Shown in pieces: positions 23,080 through 29,863 of a DNA stretch of 29,863 nucleotides. Each line of letters opens with the position of its first letter. Within the stretch, counting starts at the first letter, position 1. Source of the stretch: Clostridiales bacterium (lineage in GTDB: Bacteria; Bacillota; Clostridia; Oscillospirales; Oscillospiraceae). The position numbers and the translations under genes were made by a program. The notes below the pieces were generated by a model. The model did no database searches. It saw only the letters and a program-made list of their open reading frames with translations, and was not told the origin of the DNA. The stretch covers positions 1 through 29,863 of the forward strand of contig DYCR01000029.1 of assembly GCA_019418025.1 (NCBI GenBank), written 5' to 3'.

Positions 23080-24150
23080 TCATTTCCGAATTTCCGCAGC
23101 GACCTTCGCCACGATCTGTTTCATCTGATCCATCTTCTGCTCCATGTCCCACACCAGCTTCAGCTGGGTGCGGGCCCGGACCAGATTATGCTCGGGGTAT
23201 TCGGTCTTAAAGTAGAGATCCCCGTCCAGATAGTCCTTCAAAAACCGCAGTCCGACCTCAAGGGTCATGGTGTAGGCACCCAAGGGCAGCACCTCCACCT
23301 CACGGGGGGTCAGGGAAGTGGCAGCCTCCAGAAAGCCTCTGGTGTAGACCTCAAACAGCTCAAGATCAAGGGACATCCTGCTCAGATCCCTTTCGTCCTC
23401 CGCCGCCGTTGCCGCACCGAAGCGGATGGAGTCACCGAAGTCATAGGCGCTCAGCCCGGGCATCACCGTGTCCAGATCCAGAACACACAGGGACTTGCGG
23501 TTTTTCCGATCCAGCAGAACGTTGTTCAGCTTGGTGTCGTTATGGGTCACACGCAGGGGAAGCTCACCGCTGACGCGCATATTTTGCAGCACCGAGCCCC
23601 GCTCCTCACGGGACAGGACAAAATCCACATCCTTGCGGACCTCAGACAGCCGCCCCACACGATCCTCTGCCACCGACTCCTTGAACAGGCGGTAGCGGTC
23701 GATGGTGTTGTGGAACTCCGGGATGGTCTCTACCAGAGTGTCTGCGCTGAAGTCACTGAGCAGCTGCTGAAAGCGGCCGAAGGCCACGGCGCTCTGGTAA
23801 AAATCCTCACTGGTTTCCGGCGTGTCCAGACAGAAGCCGCCCACGAAGTCGTACATTCTCCAGAATTCGCCCTGCTCATCTTCATAGTGGAACTTTCCGT
23901 CCTTTGTTGTGAGAAAGTGCAGGCATGCCCGCTTATCGGCAACCTTTGCACGGATGTAATCGGTGATGGCACCTGCATTGCTCATCACGCTGGCAGGGTC
24001 CTTGAATACGTATTTATTGATCTTCTGCAGAATATACTCCGCGCCTGTATCTGTTGTGATCTTCAGGGTGTGGTTGATATGCCCGTGCCCGAAAATATCG
24101 CATTTGATCGGATTCCCATCCAGATTAAATGCATACACAGCCTTCTCCAT
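23080..24150 (-). CDS. APH-fold sugar kinase, NahK-like
   Basis: A 356-residue phosphotransferase of the aminoglycoside phosphotransferase/choline kinase fold, most like N-acetylhexosamine 1-kinases (NahK) that phosphorylate GlcNAc or GalNAc at C1 in the lacto-N-biose/galacto-N-biose pathway. Key motifs are FGHGHINHT, the ATP-contacting YILQKIN, catalytic HND (203-205) in THNDTKLNNVLLD, and the metal-binding DLDTVMPGLSAYDFGD. The usual partners (GNB/LNB phosphorylase, GalT- and GalE-like enzymes, ABC importer) are not adjacent, so the substrate is inferred from sequence alone. ATG 24150 follows AAGGAGG at 12-base spacing; part of that site is in a small palindrome. The ATG at 24180 lies upstream of this site and is rejected. 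Confidence 0.82.
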   Translation of the reverse strand: MEKAVYAFNLDGNPIKCDIFGHGHINHTLKITTDTGAEYILQKINKYVFKDPASVMSNAGAITDYIRAKVADKRACLHFLTTKDGKFHYEDEQGEFWRMYDFVGGFCLDTPETSEDFYQSAVAFGRFQQLLSDFSADTLVETIPEFHNTIDRYRLFKESVAEDRVGRLSEVRKDVDFVLSREERGSVLQNMRVSGELPLRVTHNDTKLNNVLLDRKNRKSLCVLDLDTVMPGLSAYDFGDSIRFGAATAAEDERDLSRMSLDLELFEVYTRGFLEAATSLTPREVEVLPLGAYTMTLEVGLRFLKDYLDGDLYFKTEYPEHNLVRARTQLKLVWDMEQKMDQMKQIVAKVAAEIRK

Positions 24151-24197
24151 GTTGTGAGGATTCCTCCTTAGATCGGTCATCTGACAACCGACAAAAT

Positions 24198-24226
24198 ATT
24201 ATAATCTACTGGACCATACTATGGTA
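24198..24226 (-). promoter_or_regulatory. Promoter of the NahK-like gene with palindrome over -35
   Basis: Minus-strand perfect TATAAT (24198-24203) with only a poor TACCAT at the -35 position. A 13-base palindrome ACCATACTATGGT (24213-24225) covers the -35, suggesting control by an activator or repressor. Confidence 0.5.
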
Positions 24227-24352
24227 CAGAAAGTGTTCCTGTCACAAATCAGTGCGCTGATAGGTTTCCACATTCTATCACATTCCTTTAAAAAAAGCAA
24301 GTTTTTTCGTTTTTCCAATCCTTTGCCCAAATCGTCAAACCCCCGTCCGGCC

Positions 24353-24382
24353 TTGACTTTTTCGCTTTCTGCCCCTTATAAT
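24353..24382 (+). promoter_or_regulatory. Promoter of the DUF296 gene
   Basis: TTGACT (24353-24358), an 18-base spacer and a perfect TATAAT (24377-24382), predicting a start near 24389. Confidence 0.75.
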
Positions 24383-24401
24383 ACCCTCACCCACTACTAG
24401 G

Positions 24402-24428
24402 CCGGAAGTTCGATTTCCGGCTTTTTTC
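24402..24428 (+). terminator. Leader terminator/attenuator before the DUF296 gene
   Basis: Stem GCCGGAA with TTCCGGC, a short loop and six T, lying between the predicted transcription start (about 24389) and the start codon at 24444. RNA polymerase would meet it after about 40 bases. Confidence 0.65.
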
Positions 24429-24443
24429 AGGAAGGAGCAGATC

Positions 24444-24872
24444 ATGAAAAATCCCATCGTAACCGGTCACGGCCCCGCCGCCGTCCACTGCATCCGCCTG
24501 CGCAGAGGGGACGACCTTCTGGAATCCATCCGTCAGCTGTGCCGGAACCGGCAGATTGCCGCCGGAGTCGTCCTCTCCGGGGTCGGATGCATCAGCCAAG
24601 GCCGAATCCGTGACGCGAGCGGTGTTACCATTCGCAATATCGATGAGCATTGCGAGATCGTCAGTCTGAACGGGACCGTCAGCGCAGCCCGCTGCCACGT
24701 CCACATCGCCCTGTCAAAGGAGGATCTTTCCACCATCGGCGGACACCTGTGCCCCGGCTGCATCATCAACACCACCTGCGAGCTTGTGATCGCGGAGCTG
24801 TCCGGCATCGGATACGGCGTTGAACACGACCCCCAGACCGGATATGACGAGCTGATATTCAAAACACGCTAA
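24444..24872 (+). CDS. PPC/DUF296 domain protein
   Basis: A 142-residue single-domain protein of the PPC (plants and prokaryotes conserved, DUF296) family. It shows the IRLRRGDDLLESI opening, a GVVLSGVGCISQGRI core, HVHIALSKED, and the glycine-histidine GGHLCPGCII loop typical of the fold, which forms trimers. In plants the domain is fused to AT-hooks; bacterial stand-alone members have no firmly known role, although a conserved His cluster suggests metal binding. It starts at an ATG with AGGAAGGAG nine bases upstream. It stands alone between its leader terminator and aspS. Function unknown. Confidence 0.85.
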   Translation: MKNPIVTGHGPAAVHCIRLRRGDDLLESIRQLCRNRQIAAGVVLSGVGCISQGRIRDASGVTIRNIDEHCEIVSLNGTVSAARCHVHIALSKEDLSTIGGHLCPGCIINTTCELVIAELSGIGYGVEHDPQTGYDELIFKTR

Positions 24873-24928
24873 TCCCCCACTTTCTCAGAGGATTTGTGGG
24901 ACAGAACGAATTTATTTACCACCGCACA

Positions 24929-24959
24929 TTGACTTTTTTTTGCGATTGTGGAATAATAT
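24929..24959 (+). promoter_or_regulatory. Promoter of aspS
   Basis: TTGACT (24929-24934) with either AATAAT at 17-base spacing (24952-24957) or TAATAT at 19-base spacing (24954-24959). The leader is short, with no room for a T-box. Confidence 0.65.
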
Positions 24960-24996
24960 ACCCATTATACTTTATAGAAATAAGAGGATATGTCTC

Positions 24997-26769
24997 ATGT
25001 TCCAGTCCAGAACTCATAACTGCGGCGAGCTGCGCCTGAGCCACGCAGGTCAAACCGTTACTCTTGCCGGTTGGCTGGAGAATGTCCGTGAAGTCGGCTC
25101 TAACTTTGCATTCCTTGTGCTGCGGGACTACTACGGCACCACCCAGATCGTGGTGGACAACGAAGAGATGATGCACATCGTCAAGGGCATCACCAAGGAA
25201 TCCACCATCTCCGTCACCGGTCTTGTCCGCGAGCGTGAGAGCAAGAACACCAAGATCGCCACCGGCGAGATCGAGGTCGTCCCCTCCGAGATCAAGGTGC
25301 TGGGCAAATGCCGCCATAATCAGCTTCCCTTTGAGATCAACAAGTCCAAGGACGCAGACGAAAACACCCGTCTGAAATACCGCTATCTGGATCTTCGCAA
25401 CCCCGCTGTCAAGAGCAACATCATCCTGCGCTGTCAGGTGGTCGCCGAGCTGCGCAGACTCATGACCGACAAGGGCTTCCTGGAGATCACCACCCCCATC
25501 CTGACCGCCTCCTCTCCCGAGGGTGCAAGAGACTATCTGGTGCCTGCCCGGAACCATCCCGGCAAGTTCTACGCCCTGCCTCAGGCTCCCCAGCAGTTCA
25601 AGCAGCTGCTGATGACCTCCGGCTTTGACCGCTACTTCCAGATCGCCCCCTGCTTCCGTGACGAGGATGCCCGTGCAGACCGCACCCCCGGCGAATTCTA
25701 TCAGCTGGATATGGAGATGGCCTTCGCCTCTCAGGCTGACGTTCTTTCCACTCTGGAGGATGTTCTGGTCCCCGTATTCCGGAAGTTCGGCAAGTACGAG
25801 CGCATTTCCGGCGCTCCCTTCCGCCATATCTCTTATAATGATGCTATGGAGCGCTACGGCTCCGATAAGCCCGACCTGCGTATCGACCTTGAGGTACAGG
25901 ACGTGACCGAGGTGGTGCAGGGCTGCGGCTTCGGCCCCTTCGAGGGCGCAGTGGTCAAGGCTGTTGCCGTTGACAACTTCACTCAGGCCCGGAAGTGGAT
26001 CGACAAGCTTCTGGTCGATGTCGAGGTCCAGACCGGAAACAAGGCCTGCTGGGTCCGTGTAGATGACGAGGGCAACCTGACCGGCGGCATCTCCAAGTTC
26101 CTCGGCGAGTGCAAGGACGCTTTCGTTGAAAAGCTTGGCCTGAAGCCCGGCAGCTTTGTCTGCATGGCAGCCGGCAAAAAGACCGCCGCACAAAAGACCG
26201 CCGGTGTCATCCGCAATATGCTGGGCAAGCGCATCCCCGGTCACTTTGACGAGGAGCAGTACGCCTTCTGCTGGATCGTAGACTTCCCCATGTACGAAAT
26301 GGGCGAGGAATCCGGCGAGCTGGAATTCTGCCACAACCCCTTCTCCATGCCTCAGGGCGGCATGCAGACCCTTCTGGATGCCGAGGGCAACAACGAGAAG
26401 CTTCTGGCCATCAACGCCGACCAGTATGATCTGGTCTGCAACGGCTATGAGACTGCTTCCGGCGCTGTCCGTAACCACGACCCGGAGATCATGGTCAAGG
26501 CCTTCCAGATGGTCGGTCTGGGCGAAGAGGACGTGAAGGCCAAATTCCCCGCCATGTACAATGCCTTCACCTACGGCGCACCTCCCCACGCAGGTGCCGC
26601 TCCCGGTGTGGACCGCATCGTCATGCTGCTGACCGGCGAGGAGTCCATCCGTGAGGTCATCACCTTCCCCATGAACAAGAACGCACAGGATTTGATGATG
26701 GACGCTCCCACCACCGTTTCTCAGAAGCAGCTGGATGACGTTCACATCGCCATCAGCATCAAGGAGTAA
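24997..26769 (+). CDS. aspS: Aspartyl-tRNA synthetase
   Basis: Class II synthetase that charges tRNA-Asp. The 590 residues contain an N-terminal OB-fold anticodon-binding domain (LAGWLENVREVGSNFAFLVLRD), motif 2 FRDEDARADRTPGEFYQLD, a bacterial-type GAD insertion around residues 300-400, and motif 3 GAAPGVDRIVMLL. The OB-fold and motif 2 differ from the commonest bacterial forms (RDLGG and FRDEDLRADRQPEFTQ), marking a divergent lineage I associate with Oscillospiraceae-like Clostridia. Whether it also charges tRNA-Asn cannot be judged. ATG 24997 has AGAGGA nearby and sits below a promoter. The long opposite-strand frame is not a gene. Confidence 0.95.
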   Translation: MFQSRTHNCGELRLSHAGQTVTLAGWLENVREVGSNFAFLVLRDYYGTTQIVVDNEEMMHIVKGITKESTISVTGLVRERESKNTKIATGEIEVVPSEIKVLGKCRHNQLPFEINKSKDADENTRLKYRYLDLRNPAVKSNIILRCQVVAELRRLMTDKGFLEITTPILTASSPEGARDYLVPARNHPGKFYALPQAPQQFKQLLMTSGFDRYFQIAPCFRDEDARADRTPGEFYQLDMEMAFASQADVLSTLEDVLVPVFRKFGKYERISGAPFRHISYNDAMERYGSDKPDLRIDLEVQDVTEVVQGCGFGPFEGAVVKAVAVDNFTQARKWIDKLLVDVEVQTGNKACWVRVDDEGNLTGGISKFLGECKDAFVEKLGLKPGSFVCMAAGKKTAAQKTAGVIRNMLGKRIPGHFDEEQYAFCWIVDFPMYEMGEESGELEFCHNPFSMPQGGMQTLLDAEGNNEKLLAINADQYDLVCNGYETASGAVRNHDPEIMVKAFQMVGLGEEDVKAKFPAMYNAFTYGAPPHAGAAPGVDRIVMLLTGEESIREVITFPMNKNAQDLMMDAPTTVSQKQLDDVHIAISIKE

Positions 26770-26822
26770 GTCCCCCTTTTCCCGCAGGATACTGTAGGAG
26801 CCTGCCGACGGAGGTTATCGAT

Positions 26823-26996
26823 ATGGAAAAATTATCTGTTGCATTGATTGTGATCGCCATCTGTACCGCTTTGTTTGCCGATCCCCTCGACAGGAAATTC
26901 ACGGCAAACGGTCAAATCAAAAAAGTTTTGTGGGTATGCAGCATCGGTGTGATCTGCATCATCATGATCCCTCTGCTTTGGTCTGTCCTTATATAG
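26823..26996 (+). CDS. Small membrane protein, 57 residues
   Basis: Short frame MEKLSVALIVIAICTALFADP continuing to a second hydrophobic segment and ending ...LLWSVLI. Two predicted transmembrane helices (about residues 4-19 and 37-56) are separated by a polar loop DRKFTANGQIKK. The ATG has GGAGG seven bases upstream and the frame ends 17 bases before a strong terminator, which together support a real gene. It lies 53 bases after aspS and is probably co-transcribed. I do not recognise a family. Confidence 0.68.
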   Translation: MEKLSVALIVIAICTALFADPLDRKFTANGQIKKVLWVCSIGVICIIMIPLLWSVLI

Positions 26997-27013
26997 TTCC
27001 TTGACTTTTATAA

Positions 27014-27058
27014 AAAACACCCCTTTCAATCTTTTTTCCGATTGAAGGGGGTGTTTTG
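27014..27058 (+). terminator. Intrinsic terminator after aspS and the small membrane protein
   Basis: An 18-base stem AAAACACCCCTTTCAATC with its near-perfect complement (27040-27057, one wobble pair), an eight-base loop and a T-run. Confidence 0.9.
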
Positions 27059-27059
27059 A

Positions 27060-27088
27060 TTGCGTAAATGCAGGATTTCGTATATACT
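27060..27088 (+). promoter_or_regulatory. Promoter of the ymdB-like operon
   Basis: TTGCGT (27060-27065), a 17-base spacer and TATACT (27083-27088), directly after the preceding terminator. Confidence 0.6.
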
Positions 27089-27118
27089 ATCAAAAAAAGA
27101 ACCAAGGAGGATGATGTG

Positions 27119-27895
27119 ATGGATTTGAAGGTATTGGCAGTGGGCGATGTGGTCGGTCAGCCCGGTCTTGAGCGCATCGGCAGGAGCCTGCGCAGACTGA
27201 AACGGGAATGCGGCGCCGACTTTGTCATCGTAAACGGCGAAAATGCCAGCAATCTGGGCATGACCCCCCGGCAGGGCGAGGAGATTCTGGATGCAGGGGC
27301 CGATGTCATCACCATGGGCAACCACACCTTTTCCAGACGGGAGATCGTGCCGTTTCTGGAGGACAGCCCCTATGTGCTTCGGCCTGCCAACCTGCCCCCC
27401 CAGCTTCCCGGGCAGGGATGGAGCATCTACGAGACTAAGGCAGGACCGGTAGCCGTCATCGATCTGATCGGTCGGTGCGGCATGGATTACACCCCCGACA
27501 ACCCCTTTCTGCTGATGGATAAGATCCTGAAAAAAATCGACACCAAGCTGATTTTCGTGGAAATGCATGCAGAAGCCACCTCTGAAAAATTGGCCATGGG
27601 CTATATGCTCGACGGCAGGGTCAGCGCAGTCTGGGGCACCCACACCCACGTCCCCACCGCCGACACCCAGATCCTGCCAAAGGGTACGGGCTACGTGACC
27701 GACCTCGGCATGACCGGTCCGGCGATCTCCGTCCTCGGTATTGCGCCCAAGCTGTCTGTTGACAAATTCCGCGGGGAGCTGTATGCCCGCTATCAGTGCG
27801 CCGAGGGCCCCACGAAGCTCAACGCCGTCCTGTTCACCATCGATGCCGCCACAGGTAAGTGCAGGCAGGTAGAAAGAGTGGATGTCCATGATTAA
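27119..27895 (+). CDS. ymdB: YmdB-like metallophosphoesterase (TIGR00282 family)
   Basis: A 258-residue calcineurin-like phosphoesterase matching the YmdB family, whose B. subtilis member hydrolyses 2',3'-cyclic nucleotides and influences biofilm and motility gene expression. Metal-binding motifs are complete: GDVVGQPG, VNGENAS, GNHTF, EMHAEATSEK and WGTHTHVPTAD. The ATG at 27119 follows AAGGAGG at eight-base spacing. In many Firmicutes the gene follows rny (RNase Y), which is absent here. Instead its end overlaps a SbcD-like nuclease gene, so the three downstream-reading genes form one operon. Confidence 0.93.
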   Translation: MDLKVLAVGDVVGQPGLERIGRSLRRLKRECGADFVIVNGENASNLGMTPRQGEEILDAGADVITMGNHTFSRREIVPFLEDSPYVLRPANLPPQLPGQGWSIYETKAGPVAVIDLIGRCGMDYTPDNPFLLMDKILKKIDTKLIFVEMHAEATSEKLAMGYMLDGRVSAVWGTHTHVPTADTQILPKGTGYVTDLGMTGPAISVLGIAPKLSVDKFRGELYARYQCAEGPTKLNAVLFTIDAATGKCRQVERVDVHD

Positions 27896-28961
27896 GATCC
27901 TCCACAGTGCCGACTGGCACATGGATGCGCCCTTGGGCGGCTTTACCCATGTACAGCGGGAATTTCTCCGGCAGAAGATGCTCCGTCTGCCGGACATGAT
28001 CGCCGACACGGCGATTCGGGAGGGCTGTCAGCTCTGCCTGCTGTCCGGCGACATATTTGACGGGGCCTACACAAAAGAAAGCGCCGAGGCCGTGTACCGG
28101 GCCTTGGAGCGTATGCAGATCCCCGTTTTCGTCGCCCCGGGCAACCACGACCATATCGGCACCGCAAGCCCGTGGGTGCGGGAGCTTTGGCCTGCAAACG
28201 TACATATTTTCAGCAAGCAGACCATCACCGCCCAAGTGATCGAGGAATTGGACTGCCGTATCTACGGTGCCGGATACCAGTCCATCGAATGCCCCGGGCT
28301 TCTTGCCGACTTTCAGGCAGGAGGAAATGAAAAATACGCCCTGATGGTGCTTCATGCAGACCCCACCAGTACCGCATCGCCCTATTGTCCGGTGACGGTC
28401 AATCAGATTCGGGACGCAGGCCTCGACTATGTGGCCCTCGGTCATATCCACACCCCCGGGCGGTTCGGCGCCGGAGCCGGCATGTGCGCATGGCCCGGCT
28501 GTCCCATGGGTCACGGCTATGACGAGACAGGCATCAAGGGTGTGCTTGTGGTGGAGCTTGAGGAAAGCGCCCATGTCCGCTTCATCCCCTTGGATGTCCC
28601 CCGATTTTACGACGAATCCGCTCCGGCAGGGGATGACCCGGTGGGGGCGGTGGAGGCTCTGCTCCCCCCCGGCGGAAGCGAGGACTTTTTCCGCATCCGT
28701 CTGACCGGCGAGGTTCGGGAAGGTGCCATGGATCGGCTGAACGGTCGGTTCGGCGGCTACCCCAACCTGCGCTTACTGGACGAAACCATTCCGGCAGGGG
28801 ATATCTGGGAAACCGTGGGGCAGGACTCTCTTGAAGGCCTGTACTTTAAGATCCTGCAAAACGCCATGGAGGGGCAGGATGCCCAAACGGTGGAGGCCTT
28901 GGAATTGGCGGCGCGGATCTCCCGCCAGATCTTACAGGGACGGGAGGTGGAGCTGCCGTGA
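27888..28961 (+). CDS. SbcD/YhaO-like DNA repair exonuclease
   Basis: A 357-residue metallophosphoesterase of the Mre11/SbcD type, closest in organisation to Firmicutes YhaO, which is encoded with the ATPase YhaN. Phosphoesterase motifs are HSADWHMDAPL, LSGDIFDG, APGNHDH, VLHADP and LGHIHTP. The C-terminal third is variable. The start is ATG 27888 (AGAAAGAG nine bases upstream) or ATG 27882, two codons earlier. Either way it overlaps the end of ymdB. Its own stop overlaps the next gene's GTG start, so nuclease and ATPase are made together and probably act as a complex on DNA ends. Confidence 0.9.
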   Translation: MIKILHSADWHMDAPLGGFTHVQREFLRQKMLRLPDMIADTAIREGCQLCLLSGDIFDGAYTKESAEAVYRALERMQIPVFVAPGNHDHIGTASPWVRELWPANVHIFSKQTITAQVIEELDCRIYGAGYQSIECPGLLADFQAGGNEKYALMVLHADPTSTASPYCPVTVNQIRDAGLDYVALGHIHTPGRFGAGAGMCAWPGCPMGHGYDETGIKGVLVVELEESAHVRFIPLDVPRFYDESAPAGDDPVGAVEALLPPGGSEDFFRIRLTGEVREGAMDRLNGRFGGYPNLRLLDETIPAGDIWETVGQDSLEGLYFKILQNAMEGQDAQTVEALELAARISRQILQGREVELP

Positions 28962-29863
28962 GGATCTACTCCATGACCGCCACCTTCGGCAAGCTCGATG
29001 GTGTTACCTTGGAGCTGTCTGAGGGACTGAACGTCATCACCGCCGCCAACGAGTGGGGAAAAAGCACATGGTGCGCCTTTCTGACCGCCATGCTCTACGG
29101 GATCGACACTAGGGAGCGCTCCACCAAGGGGCAGCTTGCCGACAAGGAGCGCTATCAGCCCTGGTCCGGCAAGCCCATGTCCGGCAGGGTCCGTCTGGAA
29201 TGGAACGGTGCGGACATCACCATCGAGCGCAGCACCAAGGGCCGCATCCCTCTGGGGGAGTTTATCGCCTACGAAACCCATTCCGGTCTGCCCGTCCGCC
29301 AGTTGACCGCAGATAACTGCGGCCAGCAGCTGCTGGGTGTGGAGCGCAGCGTTTTCACCAGAACCGGCTTCATCCGTTTTTCCGATCTGCCCGTCGAGCA
29401 GGACGAGGCTCTGCGGCGGCGGCTGAACGCTCTGGTCACAACCGGTGACGAATCCGGCAGTGCTGACCTTCTGGCAAAAAAGCTGCGGGAATACAAAAAT
29501 CGCTGCCGCTATCACCGCAGCGGCCTGATCCCCGATGCAAACGAGCAGATCCGCTCCTTGGAGCATCAGCTCCACGAGCAGGACACCCTCACCAAGCAGG
29601 GCCGTCAGCTTCAGGAGCAGATCGACCAAGCCGAGGAGGAGCTGAAGCAGCTGCAGCTCCATCAGGAGGCCCTTGCCTATCGGCAGTCCCGGGATGCGCT
29701 CCTGCATTTGCAGGAGGCCAAGCAGACCGCCAAGGATGCTCAGGCTGAGCTTGAGCATCTGGAGGCCCAGTGCCGGCAGCTGCCCCCACGCAGTGAGCTG
29801 TCAGGAAAGCTCACCCAAGCACAGGCCCTGCTCAGGCAGCTGGATGCCGCCCCAATCAAGCCC
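28958..29863 (+). CDS. YhaN/SbcC-like AAA ATPase (3' end cut by window)
   Basis: The first 302 codons of an SMC/Rad50-like ATPase, continuing past the window. The start is the GTG at 28958 overlapping the TGA of the nuclease gene, with GGGAGG upstream. After an IYSMTATFGKLDGVTLEL opening comes a Walker A loop AANEWGKST (29-37), where the usual first glycine is alanine and a Trp precedes GKST. Then SVFTRTGFIRFSDL, and from about residue 185 a long coiled coil rich in Gln, Glu and Leu. The second ATPase half is beyond the edge. It is the expected partner of the upstream SbcD-like nuclease in double-strand break processing. Confidence 0.9.
   Translation, partial: MRIYSMTATFGKLDGVTLELSEGLNVITAANEWGKSTWCAFLTAMLYGIDTRERSTKGQLADKERYQPWSGKPMSGRVRLEWNGADITIERSTKGRIPLGEFIAYETHSGLPVRQLTADNCGQQLLGVERSVFTRTGFIRFSDLPVEQDEALRRRLNALVTTGDESGSADLLAKKLREYKNRCRYHRSGLIPDANEQIRSLEHQLHEQDTLTKQGRQLQEQIDQAEEELKQLQLHQEALAYRQSRDALLHLQEAKQTAKDAQAELEHLEAQCRQLPPRSELSGKLTQAQALLRQLDAAPIKP

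Noticed and set aside
24916..26745. Minus-strand open frame of 609 codons opposite aspS
   Set aside because: Shadow frame; the plus strand encodes a complete aspartyl-tRNA synthetase.

Overview
The window reads as a piece of chromosome from a spore-forming, moderately GC-rich member of the Clostridia. An Oscillospiraceae/Ruminococcaceae-like lineage is my best guess. The grounds are an intact sporulation sigma-K gene, a long S12 of the Gram-positive kind, an L7Ae-family gene at the head of the str operon, strong AGGAGG ribosome binding sites, and an aspartyl-tRNA synthetase of a divergent type that I associate from memory with this group. Nothing suggests a prophage, integrative element, insertion sequence or CRISPR array.

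Layout. 1-3640: mostly minus-strand housekeeping genes. These are a truncated class V aminotransferase overlapped by a DUF3343 gene, then a murD-ispD-ispF operon (peptidoglycan precursor and MEP isoprenoid steps). The murD promoter is back to back with the promoter of the RNase P RNA gene (about 3641-3988, plus strand). 4020-5500: a quieter, more AT-rich stretch with a cluster of DnaA-box-like sites, one MTA/SAH-nucleosidase-like gene and little else. 5502-10432: a minus-strand str operon (L7Ae-like, S12, S7, EF-G, EF-Tu) with its own strong promoter and no rpoBC upstream. 10621-14147: tRNA-Gln(CUG), a DUF5662 gene, sigK and an ABC exporter, all on minus. 14175-14795: a plus-strand RluA-family pseudouridine synthase.

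14817-21542 is the most interesting region. It holds a six- to seven-helix protein resembling the ferric-reductase/YedZ haem fold, a very large exported protein with three FMN-binding domains (each with an S/T-GAT flavinylation motif) and two near-identical adhesin-like repeats, a divergent AraC-type regulator, and a lipoprotein flavin transferase ApbE. Promoters for the large protein and for apbE share the layout TTGACA-N17-(-10) followed by a GTTAGT-N4-ACTAAY palindrome at the start site. This suggests one co-regulated extracytosolic flavin electron-transfer module, different in gene content from the described Listeria-type extracellular electron transfer locus.

21577-24150: a MATE transporter and an orphan NahK-like sugar kinase (minus). 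24353-29863: plus-strand genes. They are a PPC/DUF296 protein whose short leader contains a complete intrinsic terminator, aspS, a 57-residue membrane protein, and a tightly overlapping operon of YmdB-like phosphodiesterase, SbcD/YhaO-like nuclease and a truncated YhaN/SbcC-like ATPase.

All calls come from reading the sequence and its translations. No database search was run, and family names rest on recognised motifs.
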